From contig NC_045143.1 of NCBI RefSeq assembly GCF_008831285.2, forward strand, positions 6,767,503-6,831,502: DNA of 64,000 nucleotides. The letters run 5' to 3'. The notes under the pieces were generated by a model that saw only the letters and a program-made list of their open reading frames with translations, did not search any database and was not told the DNA's origin. Both the position numbers and the translations under genes were made by a program. Origin of the DNA: Nymphaea colorata (Eukaryota; Streptophyta; Magnoliopsida; Nymphaeales; Nymphaeaceae). Positions 25,514-38,313 of this stretch are shown here, one piece after another (within the stretch, counting starts at the first letter, position 1; the number at the start of each line of letters is the position of its first letter).

Positions 25514-25522
25514 GGCGCGAAA
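25514..25522 (-). promoter_or_regulatory. E2F-like site upstream of the transit-like exon
   Basis: TTTCGCGCC on the minus strand fits the plant E2F consensus TTTSGCGC and lies about 90 nt upstream of the ATG at 25,422. In unit II it has become TTTCGCTCC. A single 8-bp match can be chance. Confidence 0.3.
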
Positions 25523-26238
25523 CGCCTTTATTGAAATAATGAAGTGTTCCAGGTGCCGGAAATGAAGTGTCGTCCAAGCCCATTTTTTCTCTTGAAGAAC
25601 AAATTTTACATTAACTAGTTTTTGTAAAATAGGTAAAAGTTTGTTCAAGGATTGACCTGCAAACATTGTGAATCCAAGTAAAAATTATATTCTTAACTGT
25701 ACAGGCAGCAATTAATACAAGTTTAATAGTCAACAATCAGATTTTCTCTGCTTATTTGCATGTGCAAAGCCCCTGATTCTCACTTTCAGCTGCTAAGAGA
25801 ATTTTAATCTTCCTCTTTTTTGGCCGATATGCATCGCCGGACTTACATGGACCTCGGTAGGAGAGGTTTGGGATCCCTTACCTAGTTAAATTAGCCAATG
25901 CCACCTCTGTTCCACCTATCTCATCCCCAATAAGACGTTTTAGTTCCTCAAGCTGCCATGAATCTCAGTCATTCAATGGGAACGCCAAAGCCATTTGAAT
26001 CGTCAAACACAAGTCTACTCGAATCCCAAATTGTTATTAACTAAAAAAACTGCATCCACATTGCTTTTATGAAAAAACAAGGAACATACAGGCTTGTTTG
26101 AAGAGAATAGTTGTTATAACCAGGATCGACATAAATGAGACGCCCTTTTTCAATGAGGAAGAAGGCTCTGCAGTTTGAAATATGATGAAACTAAGAGGAA
26201 GAGTGGGGAACCGATGGCAGTAGAGGAAGATGCGTGAA

Positions 26239-29200
26239 CTATCTCGCCACCGGATTATGTGGGATTTCATCAAAAGAAGATCGGCTGGTCATCGTTTCAG
26301 ATAAGAAAGCCATGTCCACCCAAGAAGTTTCCATCCTTAAGGCTGCCTTCAGCGTCCTGACGATCTCGGCTATATCTGGTCTTTCAGTTGGTTGTTGTGT
26401 GGCAGTCTTTGCAAGCGCTGCTACTTCCCATACAGACTGGACATTACACTGGCCCTTCAACAATGGATCAAGTAGACTCTCTATATTCCCTCTCATGAGC
26501 ATAGGCACGACCCAGTTCGAGAGATGGCACTTTTGATTTGTTTCAGTGATCATTATGGCAGGCTTCCCTGTTATGAGCTCAAAAAGAACTACCCCAAAAC
26601 TATACACATCACTCTTTTTAGTGAGAGTCTGTGTATAGAGATACCTGCCCATAAGCAAAAGTTGGTTCAAAGACCAACTTCATCCGGTCAATGATATGTT
26701 TGTGAAGTGACATTTTCATGGAGAAATATAACAAAAACAATTACTTTAAATGTGCACAGACAAAAGGATCAGAACCACAAATTCCCTTAAGAATTTGAAA
26801 AAGATAATGTGCATACATATTCCTTCCATCGCGTGAACCATGCTCATAGCAGTTCAGCTTTTGATTCTTTTTCTGACATACATAGACGACATCTATGCCC
26901 AAAAACGTCTATAAGAATCAACTGTTAAAAATGTTTTTGTGATTTGTGGATCAAATTTTGTTAGCTGAACAAGTTGAGAGCAATTGAACTTGAAGTTAAA
27001 ATCAAATTATTAATGCTGCATAAAGAAGTTGTTTTGATGATTTGCCAATAAGATAGAGGAAAGTAAACACTGGAAGCATGATGTTTTCTGATACGGAGTC
27101 CAATGAAAGAGTAGAAACAGGAAAATTAAGCTTAAAAGTGGACAGAAAGTTAAGTGGATGGAGTTTTGTAATGCACCACTTTGAACATTATACTCATGAG
27201 AAAATGGAGAAAAAGCAATGGAGGTAAATGACATACTCAGGATCAATGTATCCCAATGTGCCAACAACTTTGGTTTGATAAGCTGAATACTCTGTTCCAT
27301 CTACTGCTCCCGCCTTGGACAGCCCAAAATCTGCTAACTTGGCTTGCAGATTTTCATCCAAGAGAATGTTTGCGGGCTTGATATCTCTGTGAATGACTGC
27401 TGGTTTGCATCCTGTATGCAGATATTCTAACCCTGCAGTTCAGCAGTGGTTTACCTTATTAAGGGATAGTAACAGCAATCAAGGTAGGAAAAGGCTGGAG
27501 GAGCGCATACCGACCTGTCGCAGCGTCTATTGCTATCTGCAGTCGTTTTCTCCACGTCAACTCACTGGCCCTGGCTGCTTTGTACAAAGCCACAACAATC
27601 ACTTAAGAAGTTGGTTATATAGCTCCATTCAAATGTTAAGGATAAGATTGACGATAATTTTCCAAAACATGCTCACGCATTAAGCCACATTAACCTCACT
27701 GTGTTGCAGCAATTGAGTACCTTTCAAGTTTCAAGGAAAGAGTAGAAAAGGAAAATTGAACTGACATTTAGCCAGACCACTTACTGCCTTCTGACTGCTT
27801 AGAGTTCATACCTTTTAATATCTCAGATAGACTTCCACCGGCCATGTACTCGGACACAAGTATTATTTCATCTCGTTCTTCGCATAAGCCAACTAATGGA
27901 ACCAAGTTCTTGTGATGGATTCTCATCAAAATCTTGATCTGCAACAGGCCAGGGGGAGGGCAATAACGGAACATGTAAATTATGAACTTATCAGTTCTTG
28001 GCAACTAAAACTCCCCTTTTCCGGCATGAAAAGAGTTCCATTCTTTTATTTTATGGTGCAAATCTAATGGTGCAAAGTAATTAACATACATGTATGTGCT
28101 GTGATTGTAGAAAGCAAGTAAAGAATTTTATATGCACACAAAGATGCAGGTAAGTACCTCAGCAAGGAATGTGCCAAATTGTGAGCCTGGCTCTTTCAAT
28201 TTCTTGACAGCAACCTTAAGACCACCTTCTGGTAGCTGGCCGCAATAGACGGTGGAAGACCCTCCTTCCCCAATGATCTGATCGAAGTTTCCAGTAATGC
28301 TCAGGATCTCGTTGTAGGTAAAATGACGTGCACCCGCAGCCACCAGCGCCGTTCTGTCGGCGGTTCTAGTGCTTGACACTTCGCTAGCTAAATGGCATCC
28401 TGATTCTTTAGCTCCTTTAGCTGCAAAAGTTGTTTTCTCCGTGGTGGTTCCGTTGCCTGCTTTTGTCGGCGCTTCTAGAGCTCCCATCAAGTAAGCCACT
28501 GCCTTTCCTTTAACAGGGAGGAAGGCATGATTGTCCTTTGGGCTTTGCATTGTTGTTTCTTGGGTGTTTTGTCCACCTTCATCAAAGGTGGAAGGAGAGA
28601 GTATGAGAGGGTGAATCCAATTGGTACTTGCTAATTCGATGCACATTTTTATGATGCCATTTTTCAGTTTTTAGTTATATTTCAAAATAAGATCTGTTTG
28701 ATGAAGAAACTGTGTCCTTACTTACAATTCGATGCACATTTTTATGACGCCATTTTTCAGTTTTTGTTATATTTCAAAATACGACCTGTTTGATGAAGAA
28801 ACTGTGTCCTTACTTACAAACAAGATCTTGATTGGAATCAAACACAGAAGCCTGCGCTGCATGTTTAACCCTCTAAATGAGCGGCACTTCAATTTAATTT
28901 GGTGAAGTTATGGAATTACTGTTTTAGTTTTGTTTTAAGTAAGAGGTTAACAATTCACTATACTGGAAAGAGACCCAAAAGCCCCTCCATTCCCTCGGTT
29001 ATGGGCTGCAAGGAGACCTTGATGAGGTACAATACTTGTTAACTAGAGTGTGGTGAAGCCACCATTTACACTTTATACAAATTGCACCCACAAGAATCAT
29101 AACACACCTTTTCTACACGCATGTAACAACCTGCTCGACCCGACCAGTTTTTTGCTACTTTAGTTTTGTTATGTTTACTGTTTTAAGTTTAAAAAAAAAA

Positions 29201-32200
29201 AAAGGATTACATCGATTACTTTTGAAGCTTATGTTTGGCCGCTTGTTGTTGCGCTCAAAATAAACTAAAGATAAAAGTGCAGCTCATTTTAGTTAGTAAA
29301 GATGGTTTTTCCAATGATTGAAGATGAGATTTTGTAGAGGCGAATATTAAAAATATCAAGTCTTAAAGACCCTAGATCAATTGGACGTGGTGATTTTTTT
29401 CATATTTTTCTTATAATTTGGTATTGGCGGCTGCTTACTGACCTTCAATCGAAAAAAATAAGGCTTGGGCTGTGTTTGATTGCCTAAGAAGATTTTTTAA
29501 GATGGCTTAATCTTGATATTGTTTTCCAAGAGCTACAGAGTTCTCAAATACATAACTGTAAAATCAAGAAGAGGCATACTTGTCTGCGCAATCAAACACA
29601 GCCTTAACGAAAGAAAGAAAAAAGAAAAACATACACACGAAAGTATAATGCTAGAGGGGAATACATGGCCGTCCAGAGCAGATTTATATGGCTCCTTTAA
29701 CCATAGAGGCCCCTGATTAGGAATCTAGTTGAACTTAGTAAGTAGCAGCTTAATTAAGTACCTGGTTGCTCAACATCTCCTTTTGCTGGCTTCTTCTTGT
29801 ACTTCCACGCGACGGCAGCTCCGATTAATGCAACCACTGCGATGACGCCCACGACGGACCCGACTATGACGCCTTCCGATTCAAATGGCACCAGAAAAGT
29901 TTGTGAGACATATACATAGTGATATTATGCTGATGGTGGGAAAGAAGGATTTATTTTTTCTCTTCTTCTGTTAAGGTGTTCTTAAAATCAGGTCATCATC
30001 TTCTTATTTTCTGTTATCCTGCTACTGATCGACACAAGCTAACAGCCTTTAAGTTATTTTGATGGATATAAAGAGATTAAAAATTGAAAGTGAGATGGCA
30101 AAAACAATGAAGGCTAAATCGGTATAGCTGGGATGACTACTTGGAAGCTGTTCAAGGTGGTCTCTATCTGCACATCTTTTACGTTGAGGAAGGAGCTGGA
30201 ATGGCGAGCAAAAACAACCCACTTTCTCACAAGAACTAACTTGTACCAATGGAAAATAAAATAAAATTTTTTTAAAAAAATTTCAGCCCATCAAACTTGG
30301 GATGAAATAACTTGCCGTTGGGTTGATTTACGGGTTGTTTGATGTATTGGAAATATGAAATTAGGAATAAGTTTCGATATACTTATTTAAGGAATTAAAA
30401 TGAAAACAAAATCCAAATTTTCAAAACTCCTTTGTGTTTGCTGGACTTGGTTTATATTTTAGGAAATAAATTCTCAGTTTGATAGAAACAAAAGATAAAA
30501 AAAAGAGAATCATTGGATTAAACACTGGTTTGAAAACCCAACGTTACTTTTTTTGTTTTGAAATTCTTTTTTACCCTTTCGGGTGGGATGAAATTTATGA
30601 AAATCAACCCAACGGTAAGCTTTTTCATCCAAGTTTGATAGTAAGAAAAATTTTTAAAAATTAAAATTTTATTTTCAGTGCTACAAAAAAAAATATTCTG
30701 CCCATCAAACGGACCCTTATGAAAACTTCTTTTCAGAAATTTGGTCCCGTCCCAACAGATGAAAACAAATTTTTGAGAGGAAAAAGATTATCCGTGGGGC
30801 ATAAGCGCCCATCGCAGTTGCCCTCATCCCATCTTCAACCTCATAGATAGTGCGTTTCAGCCACCGACGATTTGAAGCAACAGAGGAATATTATCATTGC
30901 ATCTCAGCCACCCACAATTGGAAGCAAGTATTCAGAACAAAGTCAGTGCCACGGGTTAGAGAAACAGAGAGAGAGAGAACGAGAGAGAAAGATAATTAAA
31001 AATCCCAGCCAATTATTGCAATGGCCGGCCGCTGGTTTTTCCGGTGATAAAGAGAAATTAAACCTAAAAAAAAAAAAAAAAAAAACATATCAACGAGCAG
31101 CCATTTGGTCGGTCGCCGGTGGTTGGTGACAGACATTTCTTTGGTCATCGGTCCTCAGCTGTCAATCGCCAGTCTCCAACCACAGCTGGTAGAACGCCGG
31201 ACACGGTGAAGAAGAAAGAACAATGGAGTTATGAAGTGAAGATGAAAAACCGATGAAAGAAAACATCGATCTCTTTTTTATAAAAAATAATTTCACTTCA
31301 GCCCCAGTCCTTTTTCTTTTTCTTCAACATTATTTCGGCATTCATTACCAAAATTTGTTAGATGGCCCATGACTTCATCAAAAATTCTAAACTACTCGCC
31401 ATTTCCAAAAATCGAGTTTTATCCTTTATTTGTCTGACAAACATGGAACTTGTTTTCAGCGATGCAATTTCAGATCTATCAAACACAAAAATATGCATTT
31501 TATTTCCATTCCACCATTTTCAAAATTTTGTTAAGGAAAACATATTCCTGGCCATCAAACGTTACCTGAATGAGAAGGTGGTGGAGGAGGCGGAGCATGT
31601 AGTAGTGGCGGGGGAGGAGGCAGATCATGTACAGGTGGTGGCGGGGGAGGAGACGAATGTGCCTCGCTAGGAGGCGGATTATATACAGGCGGCGGGCGAG
31701 GAAACGGTACATTTGGCGCCGAAGCTGGCCCTTCCAACTGTCGTCTATTTTGAGGTTGAATTGGGAATGCCTGTGGAGCAGGCGGAGAAAATACCGCTTG
31801 GAGGTAAAGTTGAGCAGGTGGTATTGCAATTGAACCTGTCAATAATGACAAACCGGCTGTTTGCATATCAAGAATGGTTTAGCAACTAAGGCTCAAATGA
31901 ACCAGTGGCAAAGAACCAAATGACCAAAATACTGAACACACTTCGTTTGGATTGTGGCAGCTACGACGAAGCCAAGACAATCGATGTGGTTTAGTGGCCA
32001 AGACAATCGATGTGGTTTAGTGGCCAAGCCAGAAAAAGTCCACCCCTAGACGTCTTTTTCCCCGTCTTTACGTTACCTATCGAAAATTAGGTACAAAAAT
32101 AGGAATGTACAATGCATAGTGAGTAACTCTAAGCTCGACTTGACTTTAATTCACCTCCCTAATTTTGACTTGACTTGAGCTCAACTCATTTGTTAAAAGC

Positions 32201-33121
32201 TAGACGTGGGCGACTTTGGTATTTTTCTTCGGTCCTTTTATGCATGTTACTATTTGACAAATAATTATGAAAACGTCTAATTAATGCCGGAGCAAAGGAA
32301 CCAAAGAAATTTACTTTAGACGGGAAATTATTTTCTTTCATAGAAATTTAAAAAAGCCCAATAATTTTTTTTTTAACTTACAACATTAAATTTATATAAC
32401 AGTTTTGAACCTGGAGCTATTTTAGATTTGGAGTTCACTTTAAAAAACCATTATTTTGAAAATCTGTCATTGTGAATTGCCAATAATTCACATATATACT
32501 ATATATATAAAGAAAGAGAAAGAGTAATTGGCAAAAAGTGTTTTAAACAAAAGGTGAACCTCCTATAAACACTAATTTTGATGTTATAATAGTTGTTTAT
32601 TTTTTAGTTACTAAAAAATCTATTAAATAAGAAATAAATAACTTAATATACGTTTCTTACCAAATCACTCTATAAGGTTAGATTGCAGAAAAGCATTCTA
32701 AGAATTAACTTTAATGTGCCCAGGTATATGTAACCCCACATCATCACCCCCCAGCCCTGCCCTGCACCCACTCACTCAACGGCTAGCCAAACACTCAAAA
32801 GGAGGTGGGGTGGGGTGGGGTGAGGACAGGGCCGTGTCGCAAAATTTTGCAGATTAATTTAGAAGCCCCAGCCATGATTCAAGATGTCCAATTCTCTAAA
32901 GCAGAAAGCCAGAAAATTAACTACAGGCACGTTAAATTTCAGCTCTGGGGATGGAACTCACCATATTGGCCATCAACCACAGGGGTGAAGAGAGCCGCAG
33001 CGATCAAGAACGAGAAGAGGTTTCGCTTGAAATGTATCACCATTGCCCAGTTGCCTTCGCTCCTTCTTCCTTCATAGACCCTTACTATCTTGGCGTGATC
33101 AGGAGAGAAAAGAAAAGCCAT
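26239..33121 (-). CDS. Gene B: proline-rich ectodomain receptor-like Ser/Thr kinase, intact
   Basis: Exons, minus strand: 33121-32962, 31835-31566, 29872-29762, 28576-28158, 27938-27812, 27574-27515, 27432-27237 and 26644-26239. They sum to 1749 nt with consistent phases and no internal stop (582 residues, or 556 from the second Met). Numbered from that Met: signal peptide 1 to about 24; proline-rich ectodomain about 28-118, ending in PPPPPP clusters; TM about 119-141, then KYKKK; acidic/Thr-rich juxtamembrane to about 238; kinase from HFTYNEIL. Seen: glycine loop 257-265, Lys279, alpha-C Glu294, HRD 371-373 with Lys375 and Asn378, DFG 391-393, DPE 420-422. This is an RD kinase. The glycine loop is GEGGSSTV, with Ser where the third Gly usually sits. 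Exon pattern and the motif [16 protein letters not shown] match the malectin/LRR-I RLK kinase group, yet the ectodomain is unlike that group. Intron 2 carries an inverted-repeat insertion. Confidence 0.87.
28633..28818. repeat. 93-bp direct tandem duplication in an intron of gene B
   Basis: Two copies (28,633-28,725 and 28,726-28,818), each from AATTCGATGCACATTTTTAT to GTGTCCTTACTTACAA, a few substitutions apart. Intron 3 of D has one shortened copy, so the doubling is recent in B. Confidence 0.9.
30258..30690. mobile_element. Inverted-repeat (fold-back) element in intron 2 of gene B
   Basis: Left arm about 30,258-30,330 and right arm about 30,598-30,690 are inverted copies. Both carry ATCAAACTTGG, then GATGAAA, then CCGTTGGGTTGATTT, outside A/T-rich ends. 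The 3' side also has CCCATCAAACGGACCC, a word repeated at 42,622-42,637. Intron 2 of D lacks this block. Exact termini and target duplication not resolved. Confidence 0.6.
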
Positions 33122-33378
33122 GATACGTTAGATGAGAAAAATGGCGCCGCTCTGTTCATATGCTTCACGCTGAAGCGAAGTGAGCAGTGGGGTCTTCTTC
33201 CTAAGGGGACCTTTTTAAGTGTCCCTGCCCGCACGGAGACGGCCAACATAATTACGGAATCAAAAGGTGATGGCCCACGCCATTACTTCGAATTGTCCCC
33301 TTCAACGTATTGACTTTGCTTCAACGTATTGACTTGGTTGCTTCAACGTAATGCTCCAGGTTCAGCAGCTACTTGCAA

Positions 33379-34306
33379 ATAAGCCTGGGCACCGGGCCGG
33401 GCCGCCGCCGGGTACCCGGTACCCGGCCCGGCCTGGTAATAAACGGGTCGGGCCCGGGCTTCAAATTTTGTTAATCGGGGGCCCGAGAAGCCCGACATAT
33501 GTTAGGGATTTAGGGTTCCGCGGGTTTCAAAATTTTCAATGTTCATTCATTGCCTCTCATGCTCCCTCACAGACTCTTCTTTGTTCCTCTGTTCAACAAT
33601 TCAACTCATCGCCCTCTTTCTCTGCTCAACATCCATGGCTCCGCAGGCCACCTGGACTGCCTGGCAACCCAAACCCTTTCTTCCATATCCTCATCGTCAT
33701 CTTTTGAAGCCCTAACATGAACACGGGGCACCAAAAAATGAGTCGAAAACATGCTTTTACATTACTGCGTAGCTGCCCTGCCTTTGCCCTGCCTTTTGGG
33801 AACGAAGCTGAACGTTGTGAGAAACCTCTGGTCCTCCATATGGTCACCAACTTGTGTTGTTTCTTTTCAAGGTCTCATCTGTTTCTGTTTCTATTGCTTT
33901 GTTAGTTGGGCAGTTTGGAAGGATGTCTGCTTCTACAAGTGCCGAACAGAACTGTCTAGATTGGGCAGCGAGAGACGCATCAGGTTCTTTTCACCCTTCC
34001 ATTTCAGCCACACTCTACTGATCGGCTCAATGCCTTTGACGATTCTGAAGGCTTAATGATGTTGAACCTTCACTATGTGAAGTGAACTGAAACATTTGAT
34101 GTGTTGGACTCGGGCAGCGTTAACTTCCAATAGGGCCGGGCTGGGCCGGGCCTCGGGCTTGATCTCAAGCCCGATGCCCGATTAATTATAGGCCCGGTCC
34201 GGCCCGATTATTAACGGGCCGGGTATCGGGCTGAGCCGATAAACTATTCGGGCTTAATAACAGAGTTTTTTATCGGGCCGGGCTGGCCCGGCCCGATGCC
34301 CAGCCC
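33379..34306. mobile_element. 928-bp non-autonomous hAT-like transposon
   Basis: Flanked by an exact 8-bp direct repeat ACTTGCAA (33,371-33,378 and 34,307-34,314). Ends are inverted: CTGGGCACCGGGCCGGGCC on the left and CTGGGCATCGGGCCGGGCC on the right (reverse complement). GC-rich subterminal GGGCCGGGC repeats fill both ends; the middle is ordinary sequence without a transposase frame. The unit II paralog is an intact empty site, CTACTTGCAAACTCTT at 63,445-63,460. Confidence 0.9.
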
Positions 34307-34314
34307 ACTTGCAA

Positions 34315-37300
34315 ACTCTTGTCTTGTTCTTCAAAAAAAAAAAAAAAAAAGCTTTTTGTAAATACAAAAAAAAGAAGATAAAAAAAAATGAAAAGGACCA
34401 TTTTTTTCAATAATTTCAAAAATGCCTCTTGTCTGCATTTGTACGTTGCGTGCCCCGAACGGCACTCGCAACTCTATCTCCTCAAGATCAACGAAGAACC
34501 GGTCAACCCTTCTAATGTTCAGAGGAACCGCTCTATTAAAATTAAAATGTCACTGAAAAAGAAAGAGTCGCCCGACAACCGCAAGTTCAGCCATCACATT
34601 ACAATATCTAATATCCAGTATCCAAAGGATTTTACATGATTAATTTGTTAATATGGAAAGGTTTTTGGTCAGAATTATAAAAAAATTATAGCAGGCCTTT
34701 GATGTTTTATAAAACGTAGCCAGTGATCTGTTATTCTCACATTACTTGAGCAGTCTTTTGTAATTTTTTTAACCAAATATATTTTATAATAAATTTTATA
34801 TATTATAAAGATAAAGTCTTAAAAGTTTAGGTTTGAAGTATGTTTTTGTGTGTGTGTATATATATATATATATATTTATATAAAAGGAGAGAGTGAAACT
34901 AGTAACTACCATATCTTTAAATACTAGATTTTGATGAAAATAAGTTAAACTGTGAATAGTAGAAATTAAGTTGCAAAGTTGCAAATATATAAACTAATTT
35001 ATTGTTTCAAGAGTTCAAAATGTTGTTGATGAAAAGAATCAAGCCCCCTTGATGTAGGGGAGCTTGAGTAAGGTTTAAAACTAGAAATTTTAAATTCGTG
35101 TTAAAAAGTGTTTTAAAATAACTGTGAACTTCAATTATTTTATAAACATTATTTTAATATAAATCATGCTGAAATCATTTTTGTAAAAGATATGTTATGG
35201 GAGCTATTCGCTATTCATTTTTTTCATTATTAAAAAAAAAACATTATTGTGTACACGGCCGGCGAGAAAATGAAAGGACACGCCCCTTGCCTGACCGAAC
35301 GTCAGTAGTAATTATGTGAAAGAATACTAGCTTGACAACTTGTCCTCTTTCACTTGACTTCGCTGCTTGACGGGCAGGTGATCCAGCTGATCATCAGCTG
35401 CTTGTACAAGCTTGACTTGTTCTTAACTTAACAAGCCCATCTAGCTTCCCATTCAGCTATAGAACAAAGTCTGGTCGAGTTAACTTGGTCAACCCAGAGC
35501 TTATATATATGACGGACGGTCCGAGTTCTTGCTCGGTCAGCTCGATCTTGGCAACATGTTAAATTTGCAAAATAATTACCACATGTTGCTTGGCTCAAGC
35601 TCAACTTAAGCTTGGTTAAGTTTGTGTCATTTGGTTCCTTTTTTTAAAATGAAAATAATTAAAACCACAAAAAAGTATAAGAAATTTGTCAAAAATTACC
35701 AACATATGCAAGACAATTTTTTTTTAAAAAAAAGAAGAGCTGAGTCAAGCTTGTGTAACTCAAACTCGATTCGTTTATAACTCACTTTTAACTCAAACTC
35801 AAGTTGGACTTGTTTATTAAACGATACAAGTTGAACTCCAATCAAACTTTATGTGAATGGGTTAGAGTTGAGTTCGACTAAACTTTTTGTACATCCTTAC
35901 TTGTAAAATATCACCAGATTCATTTCGGCTCTTTGTCACACACATGTCACATTGAATCATTTTGCTTTTGGATTAGCAAGGAGGAGTTACGCAGACACCA
36001 ATCAGGATTTCACCGAGACAATGTTAATATTAGACAAGCATATGCTTAAGTCATTCTGCTTTTAAACGGTTGAAATAAATTCACCATCCACTAGTCGAGC
36101 AATACAAGAACTGCGTACCAAACAACAATGCTTAATAACCCCGTTGCCAATTGTCACTAATCTTCTTTGACACTTAAGTGCTAGTGGCGTCAGTGAAGGC
36201 ATTGACTGGCGTCAGATGTATCTATGATGCAGACAAGCGTATCATCATTACTTTGCAGTCCGCCATGAAATTTTCGATGCAGAAGGTCCAAATATAATTT
36301 TTAAAATTAATTTTTTTTAAAAAAATTATTTGTGGAATTTTAAATTTTTAAAATTAATTTTTTTAAAAAAAATTATTTGTAGAATTTTAAATTTTTAAAA
36401 TGTGAAGGAAATCAATCAAGACAATTGTCACGGACTTCTTGGGAGTTTGGGCCAATAAGAGTCCCTCATTGTTCATGTTGCGGACCGACTGTGTCTTTTT
36501 CTTTTATCTCACAGTGTTCTGGAAAAGGAAAATCGGAGGGCACATTTCGAAATTTTCATATCGTAAACGTAATCCCTTTGGGAGATCTACCGGATTCCCC
36601 CGGCCATTTTAGATTCACCCTAAATAATTATGACTGGTAATATTGCAAACACAAAAAAACGGCAAGATTACCATACCCCAGTTTTGGAAAGGAGAAAGTA
36701 AATAAGGTGGTCACTAAACAAATTGTTTAGATGAATGAAAATGGATGGTAAGAAAATAAAATTATAGAAATGTGATGGTGCGTGGAAAGAGAGGAAGTGA
36801 AGAAAAAAAAATAAAAGGATTACGAAAAAGTGTACGCAAATTAGGATGGGAAGAAAAAACAGAAATGAAGAAAAGTGAAAGTAACCTTCCCTTTATTATT
36901 ATTTGTTTTGATGAGCAGGGATGCTTTTGGTACATTGTGATAATGCTTTTTTTTTCCAATTAGTGTCTCTCCTTCTTTTTACTTTCCATGTATGGCGTTA
37001 ACATGTTCCCACGTTTTAACAGAGCAGCATTTCTGTAATTATGTAAGATGAAAATTTTGCAAGTTCATTTGCCCTTATATTAGAGGAGTTATTTCCGACC
37101 CATAACACATAGTGATAGGTCATACTCATACAAAGACTCTTTACCTCAAACTTGATCTCTAGCTCTGTTATAGCTTTGTTAGTGGAAGTGGAAGCGATCC
37201 TGCTGAATTCTTGTATGTTGCCATCCATCAAAACTGTACTGGTTCTATAGACATACTTGATTCTAAAGAATCTCAACATAAACATTATTCTAAGTTTGTG

Positions 37301-37930
37301 GAAGCAATAACACACGCCCTTGATTTCTGTAGCTAGATTCAAAAGTGCAGCTTATATGAAACCTTTTCTATCAAAATTCAAGCAATTTATTTGCCTAAAC
37401 CAAATGTTTAATTAAGGGCATCTCTACAAACTGTTTCTTCAACTGGTGATTGGTTATAACATTGCCCACTCTTTTTTGTTTACACAAATAGATGCAACTT
37501 GTTTTACATCCAATGCTCAGCCAGTCTGAGAATTTCCAAATGCACCACACAAATAAATGATACATGAGCTTCCGAATTTTACCTCAGATTTTAGACTTGA
37601 ATTTGTTTCATCGACCATAGTAGGCCCTGTTTCAAACCATTGATTTTAGGAGAGTCTTATTATCAAATTTTGGCAGAATCAGACTCCAAAATGGATGTTA
37701 ACGAAAAGACACATCTCCATTTTTTCATGACGACAAAGGAAGACACGAAGGTTTATCTGAAGGGCAGGGTTCATTTAAGCTGTGAAACATTGGGTGGCCC
37801 CCTTTCAATGAAGCAGAAGGCTCCGTCCTTTGAAATATGATGAAACTAAGGTGCATGTTGAGGAGTTGATGGCGGCAGCTCGAGAAACAAAACCTACCGT
37901 GCAAGTGGATTACGTGGAAATTCCGGTATA
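34315..37930. other. Intergenic region between B and C units
   Basis: No gene supported. Positions 34,470-35,060 and 35,265-36,110 match the A/B boundary at 16,190-17,330 and 17,640-18,600; 36,690-37,700 matches parts of 815-3,900. Contains an AT tract (34,858-34,875) and an A/T-rich direct repeat (36,296-36,400). Confidence 0.6.
36296..36400. repeat. A/T-rich direct repeat of about 47-50 bp
   Basis: Two near-identical copies ending in TTATTTGTGGAATTTTAAA and TTATTTGTAGAATTTTAAA. Confidence 0.85.
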
Positions 37931-37932
37931 AA

Positions 37933-38313
37933 CTAAAGATTAGCTGCGCTAATTTCAGAACTCGAAGCGACGTCTACCCTCGAGATTTCCATCCTCAAGG
38001 CTGTCTTCAGCGTGCTCAAGATATCAGCCATATCTGGTCTTCCGCTTGGATCTTCTTGTGTGGTAGAGTTCCCAATCGTTGCTATTTTCCAGACGGACTC
38101 GATGTTACACAGTTTCCCTGCAACAATGGAGCAAGTAGGCTCTTTTATCTCCCTTATAATGAGCATAGGCATGAGCCAATTAATCATGAGATGACACTTT
38201 CCATTCCATTCAGTGGTCACTGTCTCGGGCTTCCCCGTTATAACCTCAAAAAAGAGCTGCTCCAAAACCCAACACATGATCGTTTTTAGTCAGATTTTGT
38301 GTAGGGATATACG
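37933..38313 (-). pseudogene. Detached C-terminal kinase exon remnant (C')
   Basis: Homologous to the last kinase exon of A-D: YIPTQNLTKND at the start, EVITGKPE, GRPDMADILSTLKTALRMEI near the end, stop at 37,933. An extra T shifts the frame just before EVITGKPE, the acceptor AG preceding the exon has become CG, and no other kinase exons accompany it. It implies a fifth gene copy mostly deleted from the array, or a partial duplication of exon 8. Confidence 0.8.

Larger units (their letters stand above)
1..35260. repeat. Segmental duplication unit I (genes A and B)
   Basis: This interval is repeated, in the same order and orientation, by 35,260-64,000. Landmarks: 9,169 with 43,199; 12,734 with 45,762; 14,085 with 47,806; 18,760 with 49,686; 20,620 with 52,190; 25,183 with 56,645; 26,239 with 57,736; 31,566 with 62,206. 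Offsets run from about 30.7 to 34 kb because of later indels. Within the unit, A and B are an older pair. Confidence 0.85.

Noticed and set aside
33351-33707. Plus-strand ORF of 118 codons
   Set aside because: Lies inside the hAT-like insertion and starts in its GC-rich terminal repeats; no transposase similarity.
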